58,483 bases of DNA from Gnetum montanum (taxonomy: Eukaryota; Streptophyta; Gnetopsida; Gnetales; Gnetaceae). Below, piece after piece: positions 23,272 to 33,830 of the stretch. Made by a program: the position numbers and the translations under genes. How positions within the stretch are numbered: the first letter of the stretch is position 1; each line of letters starts with the position of its first letter. Location: positions 335,287 to 393,769 of the forward strand of contig MNCI01005012.1 of the NCBI GenBank assembly GCA_015680685.1, given 5' to 3'. The notes under the pieces were generated by a model that had not been told where the DNA came from, searched no databases, and saw only the letters and a program-made list of their open reading frames with translations.

Positions 23272-24840
23272 GGAAAAGTTGAAGCACTATGTGCTTGGAT
23301 ATAATGTGTTAGTGCACATTAATCACAATGCCATCCTTTTCCTCATGAACAAACCAATAGTGAGTCCTGTGTCATATGGTGGCTGATGATCTTGTAGAAA
23401 TTTGATCTTACAATGGTAGATTGAAAAGGGACTAAGAATGTGATCGTAAATCACTTGTCTCAGCTGTGATGGGATAATAAAGAGATGGAAAGTTCACTAT
23501 CTAATTTGTTTCTTAATGAACTCCTCTTTGCTAGGTCTATACCTTAACAATTTCCCACTGAGCCTAAATGGTATGATGACATCCTCACTTAGCTTCTTAC
23601 TCAACAAATTCCACAAGATTTGGACCATAGGAAGAAACAACAATTTCTTCATCTGACTATGCACTTCATAGAAATCAATGGATATCTCTACAAGGTATGT
23701 GTTGATGGCTTGGTTCATTTGTGTGTACCTAATGTAGATTAATTATGTGTTCTCCAGGATGCTCACAAAGGCCCTTGTGGGGGCCACTATGTTGGGAGAT
23801 GCATGGAAATAAAAATCCTAATGGCAAGATACTATTGACCCACAATCTTTAGGGATGTCCATAAATTTATCTAATCTGATGATCATTGTCAATGAGATGG
23901 TGGGATGACCACATGAATGGAGGATCCTTAACAATGGATTCAACCATTGGAACCCTTTATATATGGGGCATTGACTTCATGGATCCCATCACACCCATGT
24001 CCAATGAGAAGGTGTATATAATCACCACTGTTGACTATTATACCAAATGAGCAAAAGTAGTAGCCATCATCAATTGTACATCATCCACTACTGCTCAATT
24101 TGTACAACAAAATGTTGTGAACAAGTTTGGGGTGCCACATGCATTGATTTTTGACAATGGAACCCATTTTATAGGTGCTAATTTTTAAAAACTCATGTAA
24201 CACTTAGGGGTTGAATATAAATTAATAATACATTATCACCCCCATGCTAATGGTCAAGCAGAGGTGACTAATAGGGAGATCACAAAGATTCTAACAAAAA
24301 CTATTAGTAAGTATAGGAGAGACTAGAGCACAAAACTCAATGATGCTCCTTGAACATACCACTCAACATGGAAACTCCCTATTGGCTACTATCCCTATGA
24401 GTTAGTGTACAAAAAACTTCCAATGCTTCTAATTTAATCCAAGCTTCGTACACTTTCAATAGCCTATGACCTGGACCTTAACCTAGTTCTAGCACAAAAG
24501 GAAAGACTAATCAACCTAAATGTGCTAGAAAAAAATCAATTTGTGGCCCTATCCTTGAATGAAGTGCATAAGGCATTCAGCAAACAATGACATGATCTTA
24601 GAATATAGAAAGTGAAATATCAATCAGGAGATAAGGTTTTCTATTAGAATCCCACACATGTATCTCAATGAACCAAATTTCAAACATTATGGGAGGGGCC
24701 TTATATAATTGATGAAACCTTTTCTTCTAGGGCCATGATTATATAGAAACTTAAAATCCCAAACAAGAAGCAATTGGTCAGCATCTAACAAATAAAGCAT
24801 TTTTATGAGCCCAAGCAAGCTAGTGCAACAAATACCTCAA
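23272..24840 (+). pseudogene. RNase H end and integrase relic of element 5
   Basis: After the N the frame resumes inside RNase H (KLKHYVLGYNVLVHINHNA, like the L-G-x-H-x-x-V-x-T-D-H block). The middle of RNase H, including the CDAS motif, is absent. The integrase zinc-finger end is near 23876-23900. The catalytic core shows WGIDFMDP (Asp 23973-23975), FDNGTHF (Asp 24153-24155) and NGQAEVTNREI (Glu 24261-24263). The last two are separated by exactly 35 residues, the canonical D-x35-E. The C-terminal region has FQTLWEGPYII (about 24680-24710). No chromodomain is seen, as expected outside the chromoviruses. Stops throughout. Confidence 0.85.
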
Positions 24841-26759
24841 TACATGGGCAACCACACTCAATTTTTTGGATCTCCTCCTTCCAACTCATTCATGGAAGAG
24901 ATTTCCATCTATGTTAATCATATACATGGCTTCTAAGTTTTCCTATTTTTTGTTTTACACATTTTTCTCTTTACAAATTGTTGTTTTACACCTTTTTGAT
25001 TTTTGAAATTTTTTCTATTTTACATCATTTTTTGTTTTACACCATCATTAGTACATTTGAATTTTTCTTGAATATTTTACACTTTCTTATATATTTTACT
25101 TTTTTCTATTCAAGTGTGATTTTCATATTTTTGCTAATAAAAGTGCTTTATTACCAATAGGACATAGTGGTGCTGTAGCTGCTACTAATGGTAGTTTGTG
25201 CTTTATATTTTATTTGCTAATGTCTAGTTTCTATTGTTGAATTTTTGTACTAATGGCCCAGTCATGGTTTCTTTATCATGGAATAGGTAGTGAGTCCACN
25301 GTTGAATAAGTTTTTACATAGTGTGGTTTCCATCCAAAAATTAAAGAAAAAAGAAAAAAATAGAAACAAAAATAAAAATAAAAACATGATGGGAATTCAA
25401 TGCACATCCCTTAGATAAATAAACAGGCTATAAGCACTGGTTATGTCAATAGAAAGACATGTTACCCATGCCTAAATGTCCCCTATAACTAAGGTCCTCT
25501 TTCACTTTCTACTTCTCTTTTCTTCTTCTTCTTCTTCTTAAGGAATGGTGGTTATTCTGTGGAAGTACTCTTATGTCTTAAGGAGATTGATCAGTCTTTT
25601 AATGGCGATGTGAAGTCACTAATAGTGGTTGATTTTGGTCTATACTAAGGATGAATCTTCTCAAATCATTTAAACACAAATCCAAAAAGAGCTTCTTATG
25701 ACCTCAATTCAAAATTCCATTCCACCTTCTTCATCATCCATCCATGCTGTCCATAACTCACCTCACTATTGGTATCCATGTTCTTAATTCTGTGTCTTTG
25801 TCTAATGTACTAGAATTCTTTGGTACTATCCTTCGAGTTTTGGTCCTTAACTTTCATCAATCATTATCACCTATGGGACCCACAACTCCTTAGGTTGAGG
25901 TTATGCAAGGGCAAATAAGGCATGTTCCTACTATGGGGAGGATCCGCTTGCATATCCCTTGGTTGGGTTTATTAAGTACTTTAGCCTTAGGCATTCTTGT
26001 AATCAAAATCTTTCATACACTCATTTTCTACATTTGACCATGTGCTCTTTTACATGTTTTCTTTGAATTTCATATTCTCCATCAAATTTTTAAATTTATG
26101 AGATTTCAAAGACCCTCTTTAATGATTTCATCATATTCTTTGCTTTTCTAGGACTCCATGGATGCCAAATTTATTTAAAAATTCCTTGTATTTCTTGAAA
26201 TATTCCAAGTTGAAAATTTTGTTTATGAACCTCGTAAACAAGGCCCAATCAACAAAGCCCATGCATATACGAGGCCTCGTATACACAGCCCCATCAATGC
26301 AATGCAAAAATAGTATATATATGTGCAACCCCCCTTAGAAATTTTCACATTTGCTCATAAACACTAAGGGAATTTTTCAAATTTTTAGAGCCCAGAACCT
26401 TCCAGAGTCCATAACGTCCTAACTATTTATCCAAATCACTCCATTCTTCAACCGTATAGCTACTGAAGATAAGCTCTTAGTTGTGGGGGCCACAAATATG
26501 CCAATTTTTTAAGAAATTTTTTTATCATTTTTCTAACTCCGACAAAGGTTTAACTAAGAAATCAACATTTAAACACCAAATTACAAGAGTTAAACCTTTC
26601 CAATAAGCTTCAGTGACATTAACAATAAATAATTAATAAAATAATCAATCTACCATGGTCCAAAATTAGTCAAAGTGTAACAAATTAATGAGACAATGTA
26701 TTCAAAAATTCAAAGTTACACATTATATCTACTAATCTATGGATGTGTTGTGATCATAG
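24841..26759 (+). mobile_element. noncoding spacer and leader upstream of the accessory ORF, element 5
   Basis: T-rich DNA with TTTTACAC repeats (24950-25100) and then sequence shared with elements 4 and 8. An N at 25300 stands for several hundred missing bases relative to element 8. A TATA-like TAGTATATAT lies at 26311-26320. A decayed donor (GAAG/ATAAGC at 26468/26469), a branch-point-like TACTAAT (about 26730) and an acceptor (ATCATAG ending 26759) line up with the cleaner intron of element 8. Confidence 0.6.
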
Positions 26760-28443
26760 ATGGCACCAAAAGGCAAACACATGCAAGAAGGAGAACCATA
26801 TCAACCAAGGAAGAAATAGCTTAGAATGAGAAGGGGTCAAGAACCAGACCATGAAGAACCAATTGCAACCCATGCCATAGGTCCTCCTAGGAAAGAGGCT
26901 GAAATGGAATCTATTCATCAGATTCTAGAACCAGTAGCAGTAACAAAACATTCCCACTGAGATGAGGCACTAGCTCAATAAGAAAACCTTGAGGTAACCT
27001 TGATGGACACTTGCCTAAATTAAATCAAATCAAGGGAGGTCCAAAAAATAGTGCTCAAGGAGTTAAACTTTGGCTCTTTCCTAGAGCAAGCACCTAAAGA
27101 AGTATAGGACCAACTAAAGACCTCTCCCATGTGGCCAATTATCACTTATAGTGGGAAGTGGTACATGGGAGAGACATTCTTATTTTGGAACAATAAGTAG
27201 GCCAATTCAATGGTCAAAATCAAAGAAATCTTAGTGTCCTACTCGATGCAAGCCATTATTGAAGCACTGAGGTTGTAAGAAAATGGGTTGAATCTTGCTA
27301 AGATTTTAATGCAAGAAAACCCCAACATCAAAAAGGAATGGATTTAGTGATGCTATGGCGTCAATCACAAGGAGCATAGTGCACTCACACCGGCAGAAAG
27401 GATCCACTACAAGATTGCAACCTTTCACCTAAACTCCATGGTGAGGCCTAGTAAGATCACTACCTTTTCTTCTTGTGTGTGCGCTGCTCTACATGGAAGA
27501 TTCCCTAGTAACCTTCCATAACTAATCTATTTGGAAATAGAGAAGCAATTTAAAGAAAATGAATGTGGAAGGAAGGGACTCTCCTTTTCATGCCTCATCA
27601 GAAAACTTTTTCAAAGGGGATGGATAGTCCACTATATAAATGATGTTGTTAGATGTGCTCTAATTGCTAATTGGTCAAAGATTATGAAGTATAAGATGCC
27701 TATAACAACCATTCAAGAAGAGGAGTAGCAGCCACCACCTCCACCTACAGCTCAAACAACTATGTCAGATGTCACTGCAACATCTCAATGGTTGCACAAA
27801 TACTAAGAATGACTTTTGAGTGAACAAGAGCACTAAGCATGCATGAGTGATGGAGACCCATCAATGTACCAGCCAATGATGAGTCACCTAAATGAGGTGG
27901 CCCAAATAGTCAACCTAATGAAAGAAGGTAGATCCATTTTCAAAACCTAATGAATGTAGTTATTTGGAAGGTCGAATCATAGTGCTAGAGAGGTAATGGT
28001 ATCTCTCACAAAATACTAGCCACTCCTAGAGATTTTTGGAAATTTTGTGACCTTCTTGATGCACTTAGAGGAAGGTGAGGAGGCAATAGTACTAGTGATG
28101 CAGCACCAAGGGTAGGAGATAGTAGTAGAGGTGGTTGTTGATAGAAATGCCAAAATCCTCAATGCTCCTATGATGTATGTACCAGACGTCACTACACTTA
28201 AAGATGTGCATATGTCCACAAGGACCATAAGCAATAGATTGAGCAAAGCATAGCACTAACAACTACTGGACCGATTGGTAGGGACTAGGCAAGTACTTTT
28301 GGATGTCTTAGATCTTTTAGATAGTATCACTATAATCCAATTAGAGCTGCTAGGGCAAAAAAATTATTTTGGAAGGGCAACTTAGAACAACCAAGGAGCT
28401 AAATGAATGCCTGGCTACTAAAGTTGTCAAATTAAGAGCCTTG

Positions 28444-28597
28444 NNNNNNNNNNNNNNNNNNNNNNNNNNNNNNNNNNNNNNNNNNNNNNNNNNNNNNNNN
28501 NNNNNNNNNNNNNNNNNNNNNNNNNNNNNNNNNNNNNNNNNNNNNNNNNNNNNNNNNNNNNNNNNNNNNNNNNNNNNNNNNNNNNNNNNNNNNNNNN
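28444..28597. other. assembly gap (154 Ns)
   Basis: Falls inside the accessory ORF of element 5. Confidence 0.99.
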
Positions 28598-29048
28598 AGA
28601 TCTTTGATCAGTGTATTTTCCTTTCAGAACTTTGAGTTCAACATTTGCCACCATTAGCTTTTACTTGGTGTCCTTGTGATGCTTGAACTTGGCCTGATAC
28701 AATAAGTACGAGCTAGCCACCTACTTTTCCAACTCTGACCACAATCGATTGGTAGTCAACATAGCTAGATTTGCATATCAAAGATTGGCAAGCTTCATGT
28801 ATTCTATCATCTCCTTAATCTACAACTCCTTCATGTGGATCTTCACCTTATTGTAGGCATCTATCCCATCAATGATAGGTTGTCAAAATTCTCTTCCTTG
28901 TTGGAGTTGTTGGAGGGTTTCATTTATTTTTTCCTTTGCTAATTGGATGTGTTTTTCATCAACTTATTTTTGTAGACTAACCTAGTCTTTATAATGATAC
29001 TTGACTCTCAAATTTTATAGCCTCTGAGTTTTAAGTAGTGATGAGTGG
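28598..29048 (-). other. segment inverted relative to the surrounding ORF (probable scaffold error)
   Basis: Sequence before the gap and after the N at 29049 is coding on the plus strand. This block is coding-like only on the minus strand (KLMVANVELKVLKGKY near 28660-28615; Lys/Glu-rich, few stops). It begins AGATCT and the sequence after the N also begins AGATCT. If the block were flipped, its end would overlap the next contig by those 6 bases and the frame would continue across the join. Confidence 0.75.
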
Positions 29049-29400
29049 NAGATCTACCACCAAGAACCTGGCCAAAAGAATAAATGACTACCAAGAGTTG
29101 CAAAACGTAATCAGAGTCTTCAATGTTGAAAGCAAAAAATTTTCTCTTTGATTTGTAAACATTAAGGAGATATTTCTAGTAATGCCCTATTCATGGGATA
29201 TCCCCATTCCAGCCCACATTGGTCATGCCACATGGACTGTGAATGATCCTCAGAGCAAGGAGGAGAAGATAAAGGCATTACTGGGTGCCTTTCACCTTCC
29301 ATTGGAGGTTTTAGCTATAGCAGGATAGCCACAACCACCTTAGCCACCACATGTGCCCAAAGTTGGTGAAGGTCCCTCAGAACCTTAGGAACCTCCACTG

Positions 29401-29638
29401 CTTGGGACTGTTTGTTCTTATCAACTGCCTTCATGCCATCAAAGGATGTATTATCTAGTTTTTAGTAGTCATGTCATGGTGTTCAATTTTATGTCATGAA
29501 CACCACAATCTTTATAATATGTTGATTTGTACACTTGAACACTCAGTTCTTCTTATGTCAAGAGTCAATTAATAATCCCATACCTTCCCAATTTTGTAAA
29601 GAAACTCAAGGACAAGTTTTCATTCAGTTTTGGGGGTA
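29401..29638 (+). mobile_element. 3' untranslated end and polypurine tract of element 5
   Basis: Aligns with 2393-2641. The G-rich tract GTTTTGGGGGTA (29627-29638) abuts the 3' LTR and is the likely polypurine tract. Confidence 0.65.
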
Positions 29639-30207
29639 TGATGAGTGCCAAATTATTACATTGACAAGCCTCTATTGACATGGCCTCATTAACATAGCCT
29701 TGTCTATGTGATGTTGCCCCATCGACATAGCATTTGTTGCATCTATGAGGCCCCATCAATGTAGCTCCATAATAAAGTCTATAAATACATGCTCACTATC
29801 CATGTTTATGAAAGTCAAGTCATAGTAGTAGTAGAGCTCTTGCAGTTTTATCATTTGAAAGTTAGAATATTTCTCGGAGTGCCCGTAGCAGGAGTCAAAA
29901 AGTGTATGGATGATTATTCGATTACTATTGTACCTGAATGCACTAGTGTGAACAATAATAAAGACAAGCCTTTTGATCAAACCTTGCAATAATTAGAATA
30001 GATTAATGATTTATTTCTACATTTACTATTTTACATAAGTACGACTACTTCAAGCGTAAACACATCTTCACTTGGTAATCATAGTAGCATAATTGCTTGG
30101 TTTGCCTAGTAGCATAGCACTTGGTAATCCTAGTAGTGGATATGTGGGTTCAAGATGTATGCAGAAAGTGGCATTGGATACTTCTATTAGGATTAGTTAG
30201 AGATTAG
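29639..30207 (+). repeat. 3' LTR of element 5, left part (interrupted)
   Basis: Starts TGATGAG after the polypurine tract. TATAAA 29780-29785, AATAAA 29957-29962. It stops at ATTAG (30203-30207), where the family B element begins, and resumes at 39025-39316 with the same ATTAG. The right part ends CACTCATCA at 39316 and matches the second half of the 5' LTR. Confidence 0.88.
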
Positions 30208-31759
30208 TGAAACACCATAAAATTTTAGGTCTCAACATCTTGATTGCAAATTTGGCTAAGTGTCAAAACAGTGGCATTTTGCCTAAATTTTTCTAAGTGT
30301 TGAGTCTAGTTAGCTCCAACTGCCAGATTTGTAGAGTCTTTCTAAGTGTTAGAACAATGGAACTTTCTACAAATTTTTCTAATTGTCAAAACTTGGTAAA
30401 TTTTTCTAAGTGTTGATGCTATGCTCCCTAGCATAGCTAGCGTAGCATGCATGAAGGCCTATTTTGCAAAATTTTCTAAGTGTTAACAACAGTTGCATGA
30501 AAATTTTTCTAAGTGTTCTACTATGCTCTTACTCTACCTACTACTCTCTCACTTTGCCTGCTATGCTCTAAAGCATAGCTAGCATAGCAGACTTTTTAGT
30601 GCCTAGTTTTGCCTAAATGTTAAGCAAGAAGCTATCAAGCTAGCTCAGCATGGAAGAGACATTGGTAGATTTTCTAACTCTTGAGGCTACTCCTCCTACT
30701 ACATTTCAAAGCATAGCCAGTCTAGCAAGAATAAGGATTACAATCTTCATGAGATTCTTCTAAGTGTCCATGGTACACCTTGTGCTCAAGGAGCATCCCA
30801 TGTCCTGCATGTAACATGGGATGAGTGTAGCAGCCAGTGTTCCATGTCCCACATGTAACATGGAACAAGCATAGCAACCAGTGTCCCATGTTCCACATAT
30901 AATATGGGACAAGCATAGTGGCCAAAGGTAGAAAATTTTTGAACTTTTTTTGGTCAACTCTAGACTTAGAAAATTTTCTGAATTTTTCTTATGGTCCCAC
31001 CTACCACACTGCCATGTGGCACTTGATCTACATTTTGGGCTAACCCTAGCCCTATAAATGCCCCTGCACCCCAATGTTTTAGGGGTTGGCTTCTATTTTT
31101 CACCAGTGCAGTAGTTGGCACTTTCATTTGGCATTTGGCACTTTGGCATCTTGTCACTTAGCTTTGTCAGTGAATAAGACCCATAGCACATCACATTGAC
31201 AAAGAGACATAGCTACACTGCACGGTACACTGCAACCCCATTGCAACCCTATAGAACATCACATGATACACCGTGGCAACCAACTCAATAAGAACAGTTT
31301 ATCACAGTGAGCACCAGACTTCATGGCCTGACATCACTAAGGCTATGACTGTGCTCCCACTGCACCTATTGTACACTGTGTACCTTTTGAGACCCTTTTT
31401 GAATTATCTACGCTCCCCCTTTTGGGGCAATGCACTTCTATTCTCAGGTTCTAATGCATTTCTCAAGCATTTATCTTTGGTATTTTGCATAACACTTGTA
31501 TTTTCTCGCTTTTTCATACATATTTTCACATTTACATCACTATTCTCAGGCCAAGAGACCCCACTTAGCTCTAGCTTAGCTAGTCCCAGTGTCCACATGT
31601 AATGCAGTATAAACCCTTCTTACATACGGTCGTTCTAACACCATGTAAGTCCTTTTCTGATCAACCAAATCATTCAGGGCACCTCACACGCATTAGAGGT
31701 TAGGTTTTATGCCTGCGAACCTCTCAGTGTTCTAGCCATCGACATTTTCAGACATCATA
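30208..31759 (+). repeat. 5' LTR of element 6
   Basis: Starts TGAAACACC and ends CATCATA. U3 carries many TTTTCTAAGTGTT-like words and GCATAGC palindromes, and a three-unit hairpin array. The TATA box CCTATAAATG is at 31051-31060. Length 1552 bp versus 1513 bp for the 3' LTR; the difference is largely one extra 44-bp hairpin unit. Confidence 0.87.
30797..30923. repeat. three-unit 44-bp hairpin array in U3 of element 6
   Basis: Units start at 30797, 30841 and 30885. Each has 7-nt inverted arms: CCCATGT/ACATGGG, TCCATGT/ACATGGA and CCCATGT/ATATGGG. Unit 2 changes both partners of the outer pair; unit 3 keeps pairing through a G-T wobble. The 3' LTR has only two units (from 38081 and 38125). 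Confidence 0.85.
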
Positions 31760-31764
31760 GTTTT

Positions 31765-31783
31765 TGGCACTAGAAGGAGGGCC
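31765..31783 (+). other. primer binding site, element 6
   Basis: TGGCACTAGAAGGAGGGCC, a few bases inside the LTR, beginning with the TGG needed to pair with a tRNA CCA end. It differs from the family A PBS. I cannot assign the tRNA with certainty. Confidence 0.6.
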
Positions 31784-32209
31784 TCGCCATTTTCTTCTGC
31801 ATTTTTTGATTAGCACTTAGCCAAAACTTTGGATGCTCTGGAGAGTGTAACAAGTTCTCAAAGCATAGCAAGCTCCAACCTAGTAAGCATGGCAAGCTCT
31901 AGCGTAGCGAGCATAACACCAAAGTTAGCCATTTTCTACATTTTCATACTTAGCATTTTTTATGCATTTTCATACTTAGCATTTTTTTCTACAACTTTAC
32001 ACTTAGTTAATTTTTTTGTAGTTTTCATACTTAGCCATTTTTCGGCATTTTTACACTTAGCCATTTTCTACATTTTAATACTTAGCCATTTTTCTGCTAC
32101 CAACAGACTGAGTCATTTTTTTTTTGCAGTTTTCAAAGTTAGCCAATTGTTCCAAATAGCAACTCTCACAACCTAACCTATGAACATGAATCTAAATCAA
32201 CCTTCCACA

Positions 32210-33830
32210 TCCAACATCCACCCAAAGCATGCTGCACTAAGCCATGAATAATACAATTTTGTTTGTGCCAAAATCTAAGCAAGATTACCAGTAGATCATC
32301 TCAACCTAGAGGCAAAACAAGATTACGAAAAAGTCCATTTGGATGGATGAGAGTACAACCCTACCTTGTTTGACATAATCCCACTCACCGAGTCTTACCA
32401 CCAGTTGTTGTTGTAACTCATTCATGCAAACAAGCATGATGTAATGACAACCTACGAGGAAGCCTCACAAGAGGAAGAAGATGAGTTCAAGGCCTACTCT
32501 GAATGCAAGAGCCCCCTCTACACCATCTTCCAACAACCACTCCCTAGGATAGCCCCTCCTCAGTTTGGTCCACCCATCCTCTTCAAGATAGTGACCATGC
32601 TAATTTAGCCTTCCTCGTAAGCAACTGTTGCATTTGCCCAACCCTATGCTCATGCAAGGGCCACCTCCTATCCCTAAACAACTCAAGCATCCTACATCTC
32701 ACTTGTCTCATTCATGTTCAAGGCGTCCATCCAACCTACTCATGTGTGGCCTACCTTGGTCACCCCATCCATCTCTCAGCCAACACATCAACTAAACTCG
32801 TCCGCTACAACATTAAAATAGCAACAACCATGCACTATGATATTAAACTGGCAAACTCCACAACCAACAATCCAACCCTATGCTATACACCCAATGTAAT
32901 CCTGGTCAATGCAACTGGCTGGCACATTCCCAAGCTTGGATCAAGCATTCCAGCTAATCAAAATCTTGACGAAGGAGATCAACCAACTCAAGGCTACCTC
33001 AACTAACATAGTCAAGGTGGTGGACTTCTACTAGGATGATCCCATAATTCCTATAGTACCACCTCTAACTCTCCCAACTAGGGTCCAGCTACCTCAATTC
33101 ACCAAGTACAATGGTGAAGGGGACCCCAACACATACTTGGTGACATTTTGGTTTGAGTGCTTACTCCTTCAAGCCTAGCCACATGCCATAATGCATGTGT
33201 TCCCCATGTCACTCACTGGCAAGGCCTTAGACTTGTACCATGCACTACCTAGGGTTTCAGTCTCCTCCTTGGCCAATTTTTCACATGCTTTAAGTACAAC
33301 CTAAAGCTTGAAGCAATCCTTGACAAGCTCATGCAAGTACAGTAAGGGCCCCTATGCCAAAATTCCTTCAATGCTAAAACACCGCATTGAGCAAAATGCG
33401 TGAACTGCTAGCAGAGATGCACATACTGACCATCTTCAAGGGTGCAGTGAATGACTTCATCAAGTCTAAACTGTATTACCTGACCCCAAAGTCTCTCAAC
33501 CAAGCCTTTTTCCAAATGAAGGGCATAGAGGAGGCAACACAAGCTAGCAATGACATGGCCTATAGAAACCAACATGTGTGCAAGCAAAACACAACAGTGG
33601 CAATAGTGACCACAAGCACAAAAGCAACCAATCGGGGCCTAACAGCCAAGCAGCCCAAGGTCCCAACTCACAAAGCTGCAAACTCTGGTGTCAACTCACC
33701 TACATCAGCAAGGGTTGCCCCAAGGCCAAACTTTAAGCATAAAGATCATTCAAAGTATACACCACTATCAATGGAACCCTCTAAACTACTAGAGCAACTC
33801 TTAAAATTTGGGCAAATCTAACACAAATGA
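32210..33830 (+). pseudogene. gag relic of element 6
   Basis: The core gag domain is at about 33085-33290 (LPQFTKYNGEGDPNTYLVTFWFE; FPMSLTGKALDLYHALPRVS), matching the K-Y-x-G-x-G-D-P and L-x-G-x-A-x-x-Y blocks of Tat/Ogre-type gag. An open stretch at 33387-33821 continues it (FIKSKLYYLTPKSLNQAFFQMKG). Upstream (32210-33050) is a Pro/Gln/Thr-rich N-terminal region in several frames. Frameshifts at about 33330 and several stops inactivate it. Confidence 0.75.

Larger units (their letters stand above)
26760..29400 (+). pseudogene. accessory ORF downstream of integrase, element 5
   Basis: ATG at 26760 (MAPKGKH) opens a long frame that stays readable to about 27930 with mostly TAG/TAA stops. Visible parts: a charged N-terminus; a conserved central block (SALTPAERIHYKIATFHLN, 27370-27440; then GRKGLSFSCLIRKLFQRGW, 27567-27625); EEE followed by a proline run (27715-27750). 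A Lys/Glu-rich stretch likely to be coiled coil follows. The position matches the env-like ORF of Athila elements, and the central block recalls the putative plant transposon protein domain. I see no convincing signal peptide or membrane segment, so I would not call it an envelope protein. The C-terminal part is scrambled by the gap at 28444-28597 and the inverted segment 28598-29048. Confidence 0.6.

Noticed and set aside
26760-29400. Calling the accessory ORF a true envelope gene
   Set aside because: No signal peptide, membrane anchor or fusion-like segment can be seen; only its position resembles env.
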